Positions 44,446-55,962 of a DNA stretch of 64,000 nucleotides are shown piece after piece. The number at the start of each line of letters is the position of its first letter. The first letter of the stretch is position 1. Source of the stretch: Athripsodes cinereus (Eukaryota > Arthropoda > Insecta > Trichoptera > Leptoceridae); the NCBI GenBank assembly GCA_947579605.1, contig OX388318.1, forward strand, positions 8,122,001-8,186,000, in the 5' to 3' direction. A model generated the notes under the pieces. It was given only the letters and a program-made list of their open reading frames with translations. It did not search any database and was not told where the DNA came from. The translations under genes and the position numbers were made by a program.

Positions 44446-44867
44446 GTATAGAGGATTAACTATCGCAATTATCATTGCTAGATTAGACTGTATTATATGA
44501 CAGACATAATAATCCACTATAATATATTATATTGATACAAATACACATATACAATTATTAAGTAAACAGATAGATCATGTTTACAAACTCTCATAATAAT
44601 TTATTTGAATATTTTTCTTCCTAAATAGTTTTATTCAGTTGCTCGAAGATAATTTTCACTCGATCTTTTTTCTTCCGCCTACAGCTTCAGCTGACTAGCG
44701 AGTATATACTTTTTTCGGGGCTAATTTATTGTTACACAATCACAGTGGACATTAACGAATAACAGATTAACGTGTTTATTGACATCCGTTAAAATTGAGA
44801 TTATTTTTAGTAGATTTTAACCGTATCTTCAGTTAAAAAATGTCATTATCTCGCCTTTCAGCGCTCT

Positions 44868-45125
44868 TATAATAATAATAATAATCTTTATTGCTCAAAA
44901 AAACAAACATTAATAAAATATAAGCATTGTAGAACCAGACAAATAAATTTGTGCAATGGGCAAGTTTATCGCGGAAGCGCGATATCTTACAACTAACCCC
45001 TAACGCTCTTCTCGAGAGTGCAAGGCTAAAACCAGTCTCCTTCATTCACGGCGTCTCTACGCCAATTGAGTTACACCACATTACTAGCGCTCTGATGTCG
45101 TTGTCATAAGAACAATGTATTATAA
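44868..45125 (-). mobile_element. LINE C 3' end with UTR
   Basis: On the minus strand, decayed coding sequence (GACGCCGTGAATGAAGGAGA, TTAGCCTTGCACTCTCGAG) runs into a 3' UTR with GCGATAAACTTGCCCATTGC and ends in (TAT)n, the plus-strand (ATA)n at about 44868-44882. This copy links the LINE C coding end to the UTR seen alone at 7501-7680 and about 22045. Confidence 0.6.
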
Positions 45126-45959
45126 AAGAGCGACATCTGGGTCATAGGAAACCATGTGGACGAAAGAAAAGTGCCTTTTTGGCCAACTATCAAACCAGCG
45201 CACTCATAAAAGCTCCGTTGTATTTGTATTACTCGTACAAGAGAGGCGATGTTCCTGGTTGCGTCATGCTCTAAAAATTTCCGTTAAGTATATAAGTTTT
45301 TGATTGTATTTCGAAGACTTGGTTCATAGGATCATTTTATGTTATTAACACCTAACTTTTTCGCGGCTGGGGACCTTTTTAATTTTTGCAGCTCTTAAAT
45401 CAACTGTAGATAGTAATTATCTGCAACATTTACTAAGAAATTGCTTCTTTACGTATTGTGAAGTAAAAATAAACGGATTAATGATTTACTGGTTATTTGT
45501 CTGCCCAGGTCTGTCTTCTACACAAATGAGTTTTTTTTTCAATACATAATGTAAATTTTTATTATAATTAACATTGATATTGCTATTATTCTTTTCCTTG
45601 TCCATCTGTCACTATCACAATGAAATCTTGTGTAATTAATGATTCGCTTAACATTTTCGCGGCATCTCATTATACACCTGCTTATTTTAATAATAATGAA
45701 TGAATCTCCCATGATATTGTACATAAATTAAGTATTTATTTCCATAATTTTAATTATAAAAGTGGTTAGTATAGCAATTTTTTTTGTTCAACGTAAATAA
45801 GATACTTGTGTTCATCCTACTGAAATATTTTATTGTGGATTTAGAAGATGTATCTGCACTTCTGTATCTATGTACGAGTATATATTCAATTTATATGGTA
45901 TTGGTGTTGAAAGTTCTGTAACAGGTTTGAAATCATAATAATATAACGCTGATATAAAT

Positions 45960-46158
45960 GTTCTTCCGTCCGCAAGGGTTCCGTCGCGTCGGCCTGGGCG
46001 TCCCTCTTTCACAAGACACCGTTCCTATGACAACGACATCAGAGAGCAAGGAATGTCGTGGAAAGAGGTGACGCAATTGGCGCAGAGACCCTCTGAATCG
46101 AGGAGGCTGGTTTCTGCCTTGTGCTCCCGAGAGGAGCGTTGAGGGCGATGGTGATGAT
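45960..46158 (+). pseudogene. LINE C 3' coding fragment
   Basis: GTTCCTATGACAACGACATC, GAATGTCGTGGAAAGAGGTG, GACGCAATTGGCGCAGAG and CCCGAGAGGAGCGTTGA follow in order and encode GMSWKEVTQLAQ...RRLV..LCSREER, the end of a non-LTR polyprotein; a GATGGTGATGAT tail follows. Part is GC-rich (GTCGCGTCGGCCTGGGCG). A frame break lies before the last block. Confidence 0.55.
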
Positions 46159-46271
46159 AAATATAAATAATTTTAATAGATTATAGATATATTTATTTAT
46201 TTATTTACAAACAGACGCAATAGTCAAAAATACACTTTTGTATACATAGAGTAATTAGTTAATAAGTTATT

Positions 46272-46650
46272 GTGACGAACGTATATTATTTATTGTCTTT
46301 GATTTTCAATCGAAATGTCTCGGATTTAAATTCTCTCACGCCTCGTTCTGTAGACCACCTGTCTCACCTAAAGCGATCCTGCTCCATGTGCAAGGCTCCG
46401 TGCAGTGAGCTCTGTGTGGCCTCTTTAATTTGGTCACTCTACTACAGCCTCAGCAATTATTACTCTTTCCAGGTTCTCAGGCTCGCTTCTCGCGATGTGC
46501 CCGAAATATCGCAAGACGCGCTGGAAATAATTGAGATTCGTGTAGAAATGTTAATTGTTTTATACAATTTAATATTGTCCTTGCACATCCTCATTCCTAT
46601 CAGCATACTATTCTTCCGAGTTCAAAGAACTTTTAAAATGATAAACTTTA
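46272..46650 (-). pseudogene. LINE E post-RT fragment
   Basis: The minus strand encodes QRVLRYFGHIARSEPENLER.VI, then, after an internal loss, SDQIKEATQSSLHGALHMEQ and RWRQVVYRTRRE. These are consecutive C-terminal blocks of a non-LTR polyprotein of the same family as 31572. The 145-codon plus-strand ORF here is the shadow. Confidence 0.6.
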
Positions 46651-46654
46651 TTTC

Positions 46655-47255
46655 ATACACAACTTGTAATTTCTTTATTACCCGAAATTCTGAGAATCAC
46701 GTACATTGAAATTATGTATGTATATTATTTTATCTCGCATATAAATCCAAGCTACGACTACCCCGTCTCGTAAAGAAATTGTATTAAATTTCACTGTATT
46801 CGTGTCGCATATTATAATAATAATAATAATATTGTTTATGACGACGGGCTTATTGCCTTTTACGACTGAATTGCGTGAGATTTGTAAATCTATTATTTGT
46901 TATTATTGTTTCATTACGTATGTTATGTTTTACTTAGTTACCGAAATTAGCCGTTGTTTATTGTCTTTGCGCTTTATGTATTTATTTTGTGTCATTTTTA
47001 TAAATCCAGTTTTGTATGATACATCGAGGAAAAAAGAAGTTAATTTATCGTTTGATATTCTGAGAAAAATTCACTGTATTCCTATCCATATAGGACTAAA
47101 GAATTATACACTCAAACTTTTTAAGTTAGAATCTCTAATATTCGATGTTTTATGGCCGGTCTCAATAAGTGATCTATCTCCGAACTTTTATTAAAAATCG
47201 ATCTATCTTTCCGTTTTTCCGTTATTGATTTGGCGGTAACGTTGTGGTAGTTTCT
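46655..47255. other. no gene recognised
   Basis: AT-rich. A 130-codon plus-strand stretch (46802-47194), hydrophobic at its start, opens without ATG context and follows an (AAT)n run. I see no domain and do not call it. Confidence 0.4.
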
Positions 47256-47260
47256 AAACA

Positions 47261-47399
47261 TAATTACGAATGTTTGGAGTAAAAAAAACTTTACTAATAC
47301 AGGTATCCTGTTGAAACCTTGGTCGCGCGTATTATAATTTTTAGTGGTACATATTAGTAAAGTTTTTTGACTCCAAACATTCGTAATTATAATATGATA
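47261..47399. mobile_element. short MITE with ~37-bp TIRs
   Basis: TAATTACGAATGTTTGGAGT and AAAAACTTTACTAATA on the left are repeated in complement on the right (from TATTAGTAAAG to CGTAATTA), with a short indel in the A run. 139 bp in all, non-coding. The target duplication is probably TA. A family name cannot be given. Confidence 0.75.
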
Positions 47400-49660
47400 C
47401 GGATATCAATCGCATCGGCAATCGGAGGGCACAGCAATAGGAACCTTATCTATCTCTGGCCACATACTTACAGATACAAATTGGCATTTTATCTCGGATT
47501 GCGTTGACAAGGCTATCTCGGTTATGTTATTGAGACCGGTTATTAACGTCATCCAATATTGGTAGGTACCTTAATAATATTTCATTAAAGTCTATCATTT
47601 TTAAAAAAAATCTAAAGGATACACATTTCATGGGCACCTATCTTCTTTTTTTCACTAGAATGTAGTGTCCAGGACTCGACACCGAAAAGAAAAATTTATA
47701 ATGTCAAGATTTGCACCGGTTTCTTCTCTAGGAATTAGGAAAAATTAATGTAGGTGTGCAACTAGAAATATTTTTTTATTTTTTTTCTTTTAACACAGAT
47801 GTACCTTCCATAAAATATTTATGACTTGTCGTATAAGGCATATCATTTTATAGATAATGTTATTTAGTTTATTCAAATAATAATATAATATGCATCTTTA
47901 TATTACCAAAGTTTAAGCGTTTAGGATTGCTGCAGTTATGTGTTTAACCCAGTTAGATAACCATATGTCTCATAGCTTTTAGTCTTGTGAATTAGAACAA
48001 AGAAGTTTTTCTCAAGAAAACAATAAAAACATAAGGACGCATTAAAGCTTTGTGTAAAAAATTTATATTCTTAATATTTATTATTACCGAGAGACGTCTG
48101 TCGTCGACAAAAATCTGAAAACGAATAATCGTTGAACAGAAATTGACAACTTAATTTTGGAACGGTTTTACGTGTAGGTACCTTACTGACAATTAAACGA
48201 CTTATTTTTATTTCAATACCTTATTCACAATTTTGACTTATAAATAATTTCATAAAAGGTTAATCAAAATATTTATATAATCTTGACACAGTCAACCGAG
48301 ATGAGAGGTTGGGCGTGTGAATTCTTCATCCAACTTACTTTTATTCGCGGTTGTTACAACTCGCAGAATAGTGAAAATAATTTTTGAACTTTTTTTCAAG
48401 TTTATATCTTTAAAAACAGCAATTTAACAATGCATATAATTCAAACATAGTTCAAATATTCTCAAAGTGTTATATTTCATTCTTTCAGTTGAAATTTTAA
48501 TTCGACTCTATTTCCCCTGCTTTCGCATTTTCTTAGTGTTTGTTACATAACATCTAGTACTATCCATTGTACTACATTATGCACTTACAACACTTTACAG
48601 TCTCTATCAAAATGCTTTCATCTTACTTCTTGTTCTAAGAATGTGATGACGTTACTTATCAAAGTTTTGTTTTATCATTATTTCTTTACATTTTTTTTAT
48701 TTATGTCTTCTGAATATACCGTATATATTTTCATAGTACATAGTTGATTGAATAAATCCGAAAAGTGAATAAAATATTAGTTTAATGCAATTAGCTCAAT
48801 GTCGGGCAATGAAGTCTTAGAGCGACAACTTAGAACAGAGAGAAGAAATATTCGAAGACTATTGCCTAGAATCCTAGATGGTCGGATGATTAGGACATGA
48901 TCTTAAGATGAAAATGAAGGCAGCAGGCCCAAGTTCAGAAAACAGTTGAATACTAAAGATAAGATTACATCCAAAGATTGGTCCAAAAAAGTTGATAATG
49001 AAGAAAAAAAACCTAGTACTCGTTCTTAATCTACAATGCCTGAAAGATTTTTACTTCATTTCATTAAAAAAACAAACAGGTTCTCATTTCATCTTACTTA
49101 AGAAAGTTTTTCATATGAAAGTCATTTCCTTTTTCAAGAATATTATATAATTATAATTTTCATATTTGATTATTTATCTCTCACCGCTTTCGAAAGTTTA
49201 TCTCTAATATGGACTTAACATTTTTAAAAACTTTTCATCTGTAAATTATACATAGAAGTCCAAAGCGCTTTAGTGGAAATATAATTAACAGTGTTTATTT
49301 TCTACAAACTACAGTGTGTTGGTGTGTCTCCCCCGCTGCGAGAATATTGCATCGCAAATAACAGTTTTTATTTACATTACTTCCACTGTTTCGAGCTCGT
49401 TTCTCCTCTAAGTTTTCTTACTTTTATCGTGCAATGTAAGATTGCATTTGGATGACAATAACTGTCCTGTAAATTTACATCAAATTATACTTAGTAAATA
49501 ATGCAATGCTTGTATTTTTCATTTATGATTTCAGTGGAGTCAAAACAGTATATTATGATTCTTATAGAAAATAATGTGGAAAATATCAGTACATAGACAT
49601 CTCATCACGTTATTTACCTCGTCGATTCTTTCTGCATACCCAGGAAAGATTGAGCGAACG
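47400..49660. other. no gene recognised
   Basis: AT-rich DNA. A stretch at about 48800-49010 has a basic, LINE-like coding flavour on the plus strand with stops, but no motif firm enough to assign. Confidence 0.4.
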
Positions 49661-49670
49661 TTACCCCTAT

Positions 49671-50954
49671 TGCGACGGACTTTTGCATATACTTTTTATT
49701 CTTGCGCTCTCATGCGCTCTTTTACCTTGTACCCCTCATGGTACAAGGTAAAATAATCAATTATCACAATCTCAAAAAAATAATTTTTAGCTCAGTCGGT
49801 AGAGATTTCAAAAAATAAGCAAAGAGTATTGGAAAGTACAATTGACTATACGATAAATGCTCAGGGTCGAATGGGTTAACCCAGATTTCATCACAAAGAC
49901 TTCAAGACTTTTCTCTCTATAAATTCAACAATGCATATTGCCATTAAATCAACGGTGCCTTCCAACAATCCCCAATAAGAAGGAAAGATTCAGAAACAAA
50001 ATAAAATTGCTATTTCATTATTTTCTTTTCAATTTATTCCAAACCTCCAGTATTCGGTGACACCTTTGGTATGGTCGATGAATTTACATACATTTTATAT
50101 AAACTTTCTCGACAGTAAAATAGTAAAAGATTAAAACCTTGTTAATCATTTGCTATGTGGCAATCTAACTAACCCTTAGATTAAAAGTTTAAAATTAAAT
50201 AATGATTGTGGCACATCATCCTTAACTCCTACCCTTTCTTTTCAGAAACGACCTACATATATCATAAAGTTATCAAACTCTGTTTGATTATACAATTTAC
50301 ATTAACTTTAGAACAAAATATTTATATATAATTATGAATGAATGAGAACAACCTGATCAAGTTATCTTCCTTCGAGTTCCACTTCACTTCCCGTTTCCCG
50401 AAATTGAAGGTTCCTTCCTGATAGGTACATAAGGTTTATTCTGGTATAAGAGGAAGTCATCATCTTGATAATTGAAAAAGATTTATTCTCTTGTTAACTG
50501 AAGAATTTATTTTGGTCACAAGATATATCCTGAATAATTGAGAAATTCATTCTGGTACTACGACATAGTACTGAGGCGTATCCTGAATAACTGAGAAATT
50601 CATTCCGGTACTGAGAGATTCATTCCGGTACTGAGTCGTATCCTGAATAACTGATTTTAATAATTAATTATGATTAAACTGTCAATCGACAAATAGAACA
50701 CATTTCTACAACTAATTTATACATTAATCAACCATTTTAAAATGGTAAGGTTTTTTTTTTAAACCTTAATATTCACTATCGCATTTTGCGATCTGCCAAT
50801 TTGGAATGTCGAATACAAAAGAGGAAGCATTCCTGCTTTCGACCGCCAATATTGAGAAATCCTCCCACCACGCATGCGCGGCGTCGCGTTATCAATTTCT
50901 GTCTTGCCAACGAACAAAATCATTTTTCTATAGTGATATAAAAATATCGCTACA
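49671..50954 (-). repeat. 3' LTR (left on plus strand)
   Basis: 1284 bp. Identical by eye to 55963-57246. Contains internal direct repeats of TATCCTGAATAACTGAGAAA / TTCATTCCGGTACTGAG units at about 50520-50655. Confidence 0.93.
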
Positions 50955-50974
50955 TATTACCACCCACGCCCACC
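50955..50974 (-). promoter_or_regulatory. polypurine tract
   Basis: Directly inside the 3' LTR; the minus strand reads GGTGGGCGTGGGTGGTAATA, purine-rich, as needed to prime plus-strand synthesis. It fixes the element's orientation together with the primer-binding site at the other end. Confidence 0.7.
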
Positions 50975-52950
50975 AAAAAAAATAGTGAAGCTATTTTTTT
51001 TTATATCAGGTTATTCTCGTTCTATGTTCTCATCAACCCTATAACATACTCTACTTTTTTTTTTTTTTAAAGATTAATCTAAGCACTGCACTGGGCCCAG
51101 CCTTTTCTTTTAAAGAAAAACTGTAATTCCTAGGGCGCCAACCTTGGTTTCGTTTAAATTCTTAAAACTTTAATTTACATTCGTTTCCGAATATTCGGGT
51201 CAAACGACTTCCAAAATGAACAAAAATACCCGTAAATAATAAGTACTTAATGATAAAAAAAATAATTTCTAAACCAGTGCAGGTCTCATCTTATCTTTGC
51301 ATTTATAAATTACACTTATATATTAAATAATACATTTCCATTTTGTTACATTTACTAAATATCTTTTCAGATCTACTACATTTATTTTAAATTGTTTTGT
51401 GCCACAATATTCAAATATCTTCTACTACAAGCTCATGTGATTTGCCACATTTTCCTTAGCTACATAACAAATTATATTAAAATTTCTTATATCTAAACTA
51501 TATACATTTTGTGCCTTCTTTTTTTTTTTATTCAACATTCAAATACATTAAAATCTGTCTGTATATTATGCATTTATATTTTATATAACATTAAAAATAT
51601 TTGATTCAACCTTTTGAATTGACTCACTTCAACATCATGTCATTTTCCTTTCTATTTTCATGTATGAAAATATCAATTTATCATCAATTCCATTTTCCTG
51701 CCATGTCTTATTCTCCCATCTCTCCTCAGATAAGCACATGCAACTACAACCAAAGGTTCTCAATCCCTTTCCTTTTTTATTTCCCTTTTATCCGTAAAAT
51801 TACGTACTTTACTAATATATTTTCTTTCGAAAATTTCTAATCAACGACCCCATTTCATAATATAAGTTTCTCTACTTTGTTAAATGAATTTAACAATCGT
51901 ATACACAATTATTTCGTAATTACTCGTTTTCATGGAGATAATTAAGGATTCTCTTCTTTACCACCGTATCCCCGATTTAAATTATGTATACTATAACTCC
52001 ATTATCTACATTTTCTCACATTACCTATCTCTATATTTTTTTTTTTTTTAATATTTCCACTTTCATATTGAAAATTACATAGTCAATATACTCACAAAAG
52101 AGATATAACGAACATCAACATTTGACCTTCTCGACATATTTCATTTTCAAATTCCCCTTTTATTATTTGACTTTAAATCGCGAGACTATTGAGTACTACA
52201 AACCTATCATTTATCAACGTTGCAAATCCTTACTTTCATTCTATTACAATCATTCACTTTCATCCTTCGTCTATCCTTTTCCCCTTTCACCGCCTACATA
52301 CCTACTACTTTCATTTGATTCATAATTAGACCCACAAAACGTTTTGACAAGACGGAATGATCAACTCTCCTCTTAGATTACAAACTTCTCTTATTGAAAT
52401 TCATAAACCATGACCCAATACTCATCCCTTGAGCATGAATCCAATTCACTACCATATCATATAAGCACTACGCATACTTCTATATACGTCTTGCTAACTC
52501 GTATCCCTAGTTTATAAATGTATACACCGCGTATAGCTTGACACACTCGTATCAGAGATTATGCCTTTATGCATACTACAAACTTTCAATACAAATCATT
52601 ACACATCCCAATAATGACATTATAACACATGACCCATCTTACGGAGAATCATATTCTTACCTCACCTTTTTATCTGACCCTTTCTGTATTATGTACTCGC
52701 GTAGAGTTCATATTATCGAAGAATCCAAATGATTTTGCGAAGCGATTTTTTTCTTTTTAATTTTATCCAACCCTACTCTTTCGTAATTCTACGTACTATT
52801 TACTACGTAAATTTTTTTTATCAAATTCATCTCCTTTTCCCCATTTCATTAAACTTAAATAGCTATATCCTATAATACCTAACTAAAATTTTTACAGTTT
52901 TTTTTTTTTTTTTTATTTACATTATATTTCAATTTTCAGACGTCTTCGTC
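50975..52950 (-). other. non-coding 3' interior of the LTR element (pol missing)
   Basis: Where pol should follow gag there is about 2 kb without coding capacity in either strand. The sense (minus) strand is purine-rich, with A runs of 14 (51055-51068) and 17 (52898-52914). No RT motif (YxDD) or integrase motif was found. Confidence 0.75.
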
Positions 52951-52952
52951 TT

Positions 52953-54095
52953 CTAATTTTCTCCCTTTCTTTCGTCTTGTCGTTGCATTTCCGTTTTTAC
53001 GTTATAAAATTTGTTATTGGGATTCACATCCCTGTTTTGCCTTAGTCTTGCAAAACAATTTATATATACATGTCCGGGTTTGTTACAAAATCTACAAATT
53101 ATATCCTTCCTATTTGACCCTTGTCGATCAAATACTCCCTTGCTACCATTCTTGTTACCATCTTCATGTTGGTACCTTTGATTACTGTCACGGCCATTCC
53201 GTGTTTGTTGTCTCTCCTCATTTTCGTTGTTTGAAGATCTGCAAGTTCTACTGCAACAAGCTCTAAACCCTGTGTCGTTGTCTTTATCTGTCAACGTCCC
53301 AGACACTGCTTCGTCCTTCTTTAATTCAAATAATTTTGTCTTATAATTAGATTTCTTCAGTTCGTTATTCATTGTCAACGTCTCGAACCTGGTACAGATC
53401 GTCACCAAATCTTCCATATCGTCAACTCTTGATGATGTCACAATACTTGCATATTCCGCATTCAAGCCGTGAACTGCAATATCTAGCAATTCTTCCTCAT
53501 CTATTGGTGGACTTAGGTAGTTATTTTTATTGAGTAAATCGATTATGTAATCTGAAGCACTCTCACCGTTTCTTTGCTTGGCTGTCATCAAATTAATTCT
53601 CAGTGTGCGTTGTGTGTTTGTTCCTTCAAAACGTTTTAAAAATTTCAATTCAAAAACATCCCAATCATTCTCTATACCTATAGTTCTGAACCATGTTAAT
53701 GCTTTATCAGTTAATAAAATGGGTAAATATCGCAATAATGTTCCATTATTTACGTTATATACTTTAGCTAATTCTTTCAATCTTTGGATAAATTCAATTG
53801 GGCTTTCTGCACCACTGTATGTTATATTGAACTTTCTAGGATCAATAAATTTTTCTACTGGTTCTGCATTTGTTTTCACAAGAGATTTACTACTATTCGT
53901 TTTCTTAATTGTTTTTCTGTTATTATTTAACTTCCTGATATACGATTTTACATTTATAAATGAATTACTCGATGACGGTTTACTTTCCACTTTGCTTTCT
54001 TCCATCTTCTCTTCTTTATTATCATTAGACGAACCAGTAACTTCCCTATCTACATTTTCTTGTATTTCTCCTTTATTTAATTCCTTATCCGCCAT
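52953..54095 (-). CDS. retrotransposon Gag polyprotein
   Basis: 380 aa with a normal ATG (context AAAATGGCGG). Gag packages the element's RNA into cytoplasmic particles. Residues 1-80 are charged and low-complexity (Glu/Lys/Ser/Asn). About 85-245 fit the retrotransposon gag capsid domain: FNITYSGAESPIEFIQRLKE, ALTWFRTIGIENDWDVFELK, RFEGTNTQRTLR. About 285-330 are Asn/Arg/Gln-rich. A CCHC zinc knuckle is complete: Cys334, Cys337, His342, Cys347 (CRFCNKPGHVYINC). A short basic tail follows. No protease motif. No stop or frameshift, so it is apparently intact while the rest of the coding region is absent. The plus-strand ORF opposite it (53578-54108) is a shadow. Confidence 0.9.
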   Translation of the reverse strand: MADKELNKGEIQENVDREVTGSSNDNKEEKMEESKVESKPSSSNSFINVKSYIRKLNNNRKTIKKTNSSKSLVKTNAEPVEKFIDPRKFNITYSGAESPIEFIQRLKELAKVYNVNNGTLLRYLPILLTDKALTWFRTIGIENDWDVFELKFLKRFEGTNTQRTLRINLMTAKQRNGESASDYIIDLLNKNNYLSPPIDEEELLDIAVHGLNAEYASIVTSSRVDDMEDLVTICTRFETLTMNNELKKSNYKTKLFELKKDEAVSGTLTDKDNDTGFRACCSRTCRSSNNENEERQQTRNGRDSNQRYQHEDGNKNGSKGVFDRQGSNRKDIICRFCNKPGHVYINCFARLRQNRDVNPNNKFYNVKTEMQRQDERKGEN

Positions 54096-54107
54096 TTTGA
54101 ATTTCTA

Positions 54108-55690
54108 AATTATCTATCTATTTCACTAAAATATGCCAATCTACAATTCAAAACTTTACAAAAAAACATTCTAAAAGAAATAATACATTAAGTATTAAAG
54201 TTTTCGTTATTCAAAATTACTCTTAAATATCCCCATATCTATATAAACTAATATCATTAATGTTAAAGTTTCAATCTCCACATTAATTTAATATATCCAT
54301 ATTAGAATTATTTGAAACGACTTTATCGTATTAAATTGATTATGTAAAAATATCAACAATCTACTACGTCCATAATAGTATAGTTTACCCTATATATAAA
54401 TATTATCATTCGATATTAAAACATTGAAATCCAAACCTTTGTATCTTCCGTCCGCTTTACAATCTTCCGTCTCTTTCTAACTAAAGTTATTAACAATTAT
54501 TATGCGTTGGAGAGAAGAGTACATTCCTATCACAGTATGTACGGAATAGCATCAGAATAATAATAATATTATTTTCGTATAAAATTCTAATCATACATAT
54601 TTATTTCAGAATCGGACAATGCTCAAAATATATTATTTTCTTTATTTATTTTTTTCAAATTTAAAATTAAATCTACTTCGTTCAACGTATTCCTTAGTTG
54701 TGAGTTGCAATAGCCGTACCAGAAGTATGAGAAGAATTCAGACAAGGCAATCAATCAAATAAATTTTCAATTTAAAATATAATAACAAACTCACCAGAAG
54801 GTTGTTTAATAAGTTAATAGGTATACTCCTTTTTGAATAAAATTAAAACTCGTAATCAGCTTTCTGTATTTTGACATGATGTTGGGTTTCGTCTTTCCAT
54901 ATCTTATCACACATTTCCAATCAGCAATTTGAGCTAGAACATATTTTTTTTTAAAACATATTAAATATCAAATTCAAAAATTATTTTTCACACTTCTTTT
55001 ACTTTTTTAACAAAATTTTATTTTATTGACTATGGTAATACCATTCAATTTTATACAAACTCAAAATAAAATCCACAAAATAAATTGATAAATAGATAAC
55101 TTTTATCTACCATTTTTCAAATTAGGTATTCCACGAACAAAATTATTTTAAAATATTTTCAAACAATTTAAAAATTGACATATATTTTTTTGACTAAATT
55201 CCCTTCTTCAATCAATCATCTCAAAGCATGCAAAATAACATTAACTCGACAAATTAAAATAATAATAAAATATTGAGTCTACCCATAAATATTCTTTTTT
55301 TTATTATGTTACATATTCAATAAATATATTTAACTACCGCGACTCTGAAAAAAATGTTTTGTTACATATTCAAAATTTTTCATTCTTTTTAATTTACTTA
55401 CAGTATTTTTTTAAACATTATGTTACAATTTTTTTATACTGATAACCAAATATAATTTGTAAAATTAAAATCGAAATACAATTTAACCCTTCTGCCACCA
55501 AAATTTGAATAATAATTTTTGCCACATAAATTAAAATTTTTAAAACTTTTTTTTTTTTTTCTAAAACAAAACTTATTCTACTTATAACTATTAATGAATG
55601 CTCTTTTGCATTCAAGATACCAAATTATACAATTTATAAAAAAAATCTTGAGTCTAAGTAATAAAATTTTTGGGTTCAGCGCGTCTTTAC
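54108..55690 (-). other. long untranslated leader of the LTR element
   Basis: Almost 1.9 kb separate the LTR from the gag start, far longer than usual. AT-rich, with no frame worth calling. A TTTTGGTGGCAGAAGGGT block at about 55490-55507 (minus) is a relic of the 77-bp array described next. Confidence 0.6.
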
Positions 55691-55962
55691 ATTCTACAAA
55701 GGTTGGCTGACATTTTGGGTGACATGAATACGTGACCCCTCTGCCACCAAAATTCAATTCAACTTAAATCACATAAAGGTTGGCTGACACTTTGGGCAAC
55801 ATGAATATGTGACCCCTCTGCCACCAAAATTCAATTCAACCTAAATTCTACAAAGGTTGGCTGACACTTTGGGTGACATGAATATGTGACCCTTCTGCCA
55901 CCAAAATTTAATTCGTCTTTAAATTCTATAAAGGTCGGCTGACACTTTGGGCGCCATGAATA
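55690..55962 (-). repeat. 77-bp tandem array abutting the 5' LTR
   Basis: GGCTGACA(C/T)TTTGGG recurs at 55705, 55782, 55859 and 55937: periods 77, 77 and 78. Each unit continues TGACATGAATATGTGACCC, CTCTGCCACCAAAATTCAAT. The last unit runs into the LTR and contains the true primer-binding site, so the earlier units are variant copies of the PBS/LTR junction. Confidence 0.88.
55937..55956 (-). promoter_or_regulatory. primer-binding site, tRNA-Lys type
   Basis: The minus strand reads TGGCGCCCAAAGTGTCAGCC six bases inside the LTR. TGGCGCCCAA...GTG matches the 3' end of a lysine tRNA as used by gypsy, with one mismatch in the first 14 bases. Confidence 0.7.

Noticed and set aside
46802..47194. 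130-codon ORF, membrane-like
   Set aside because: AT-rich low-complexity translation, no proper start, begins in an (AAT)n run.
53578..54108. 176-codon plus-strand hydrophobic ORF
   Set aside because: Antisense of gag; its hydrophobicity reflects the complement of Lys/Glu-rich codons.
55690..55962. CRISPR array (regular direct repeats)
   Set aside because: Repeats are contiguous 77-bp units without unique spacers, inside an LTR element of an insect genome.
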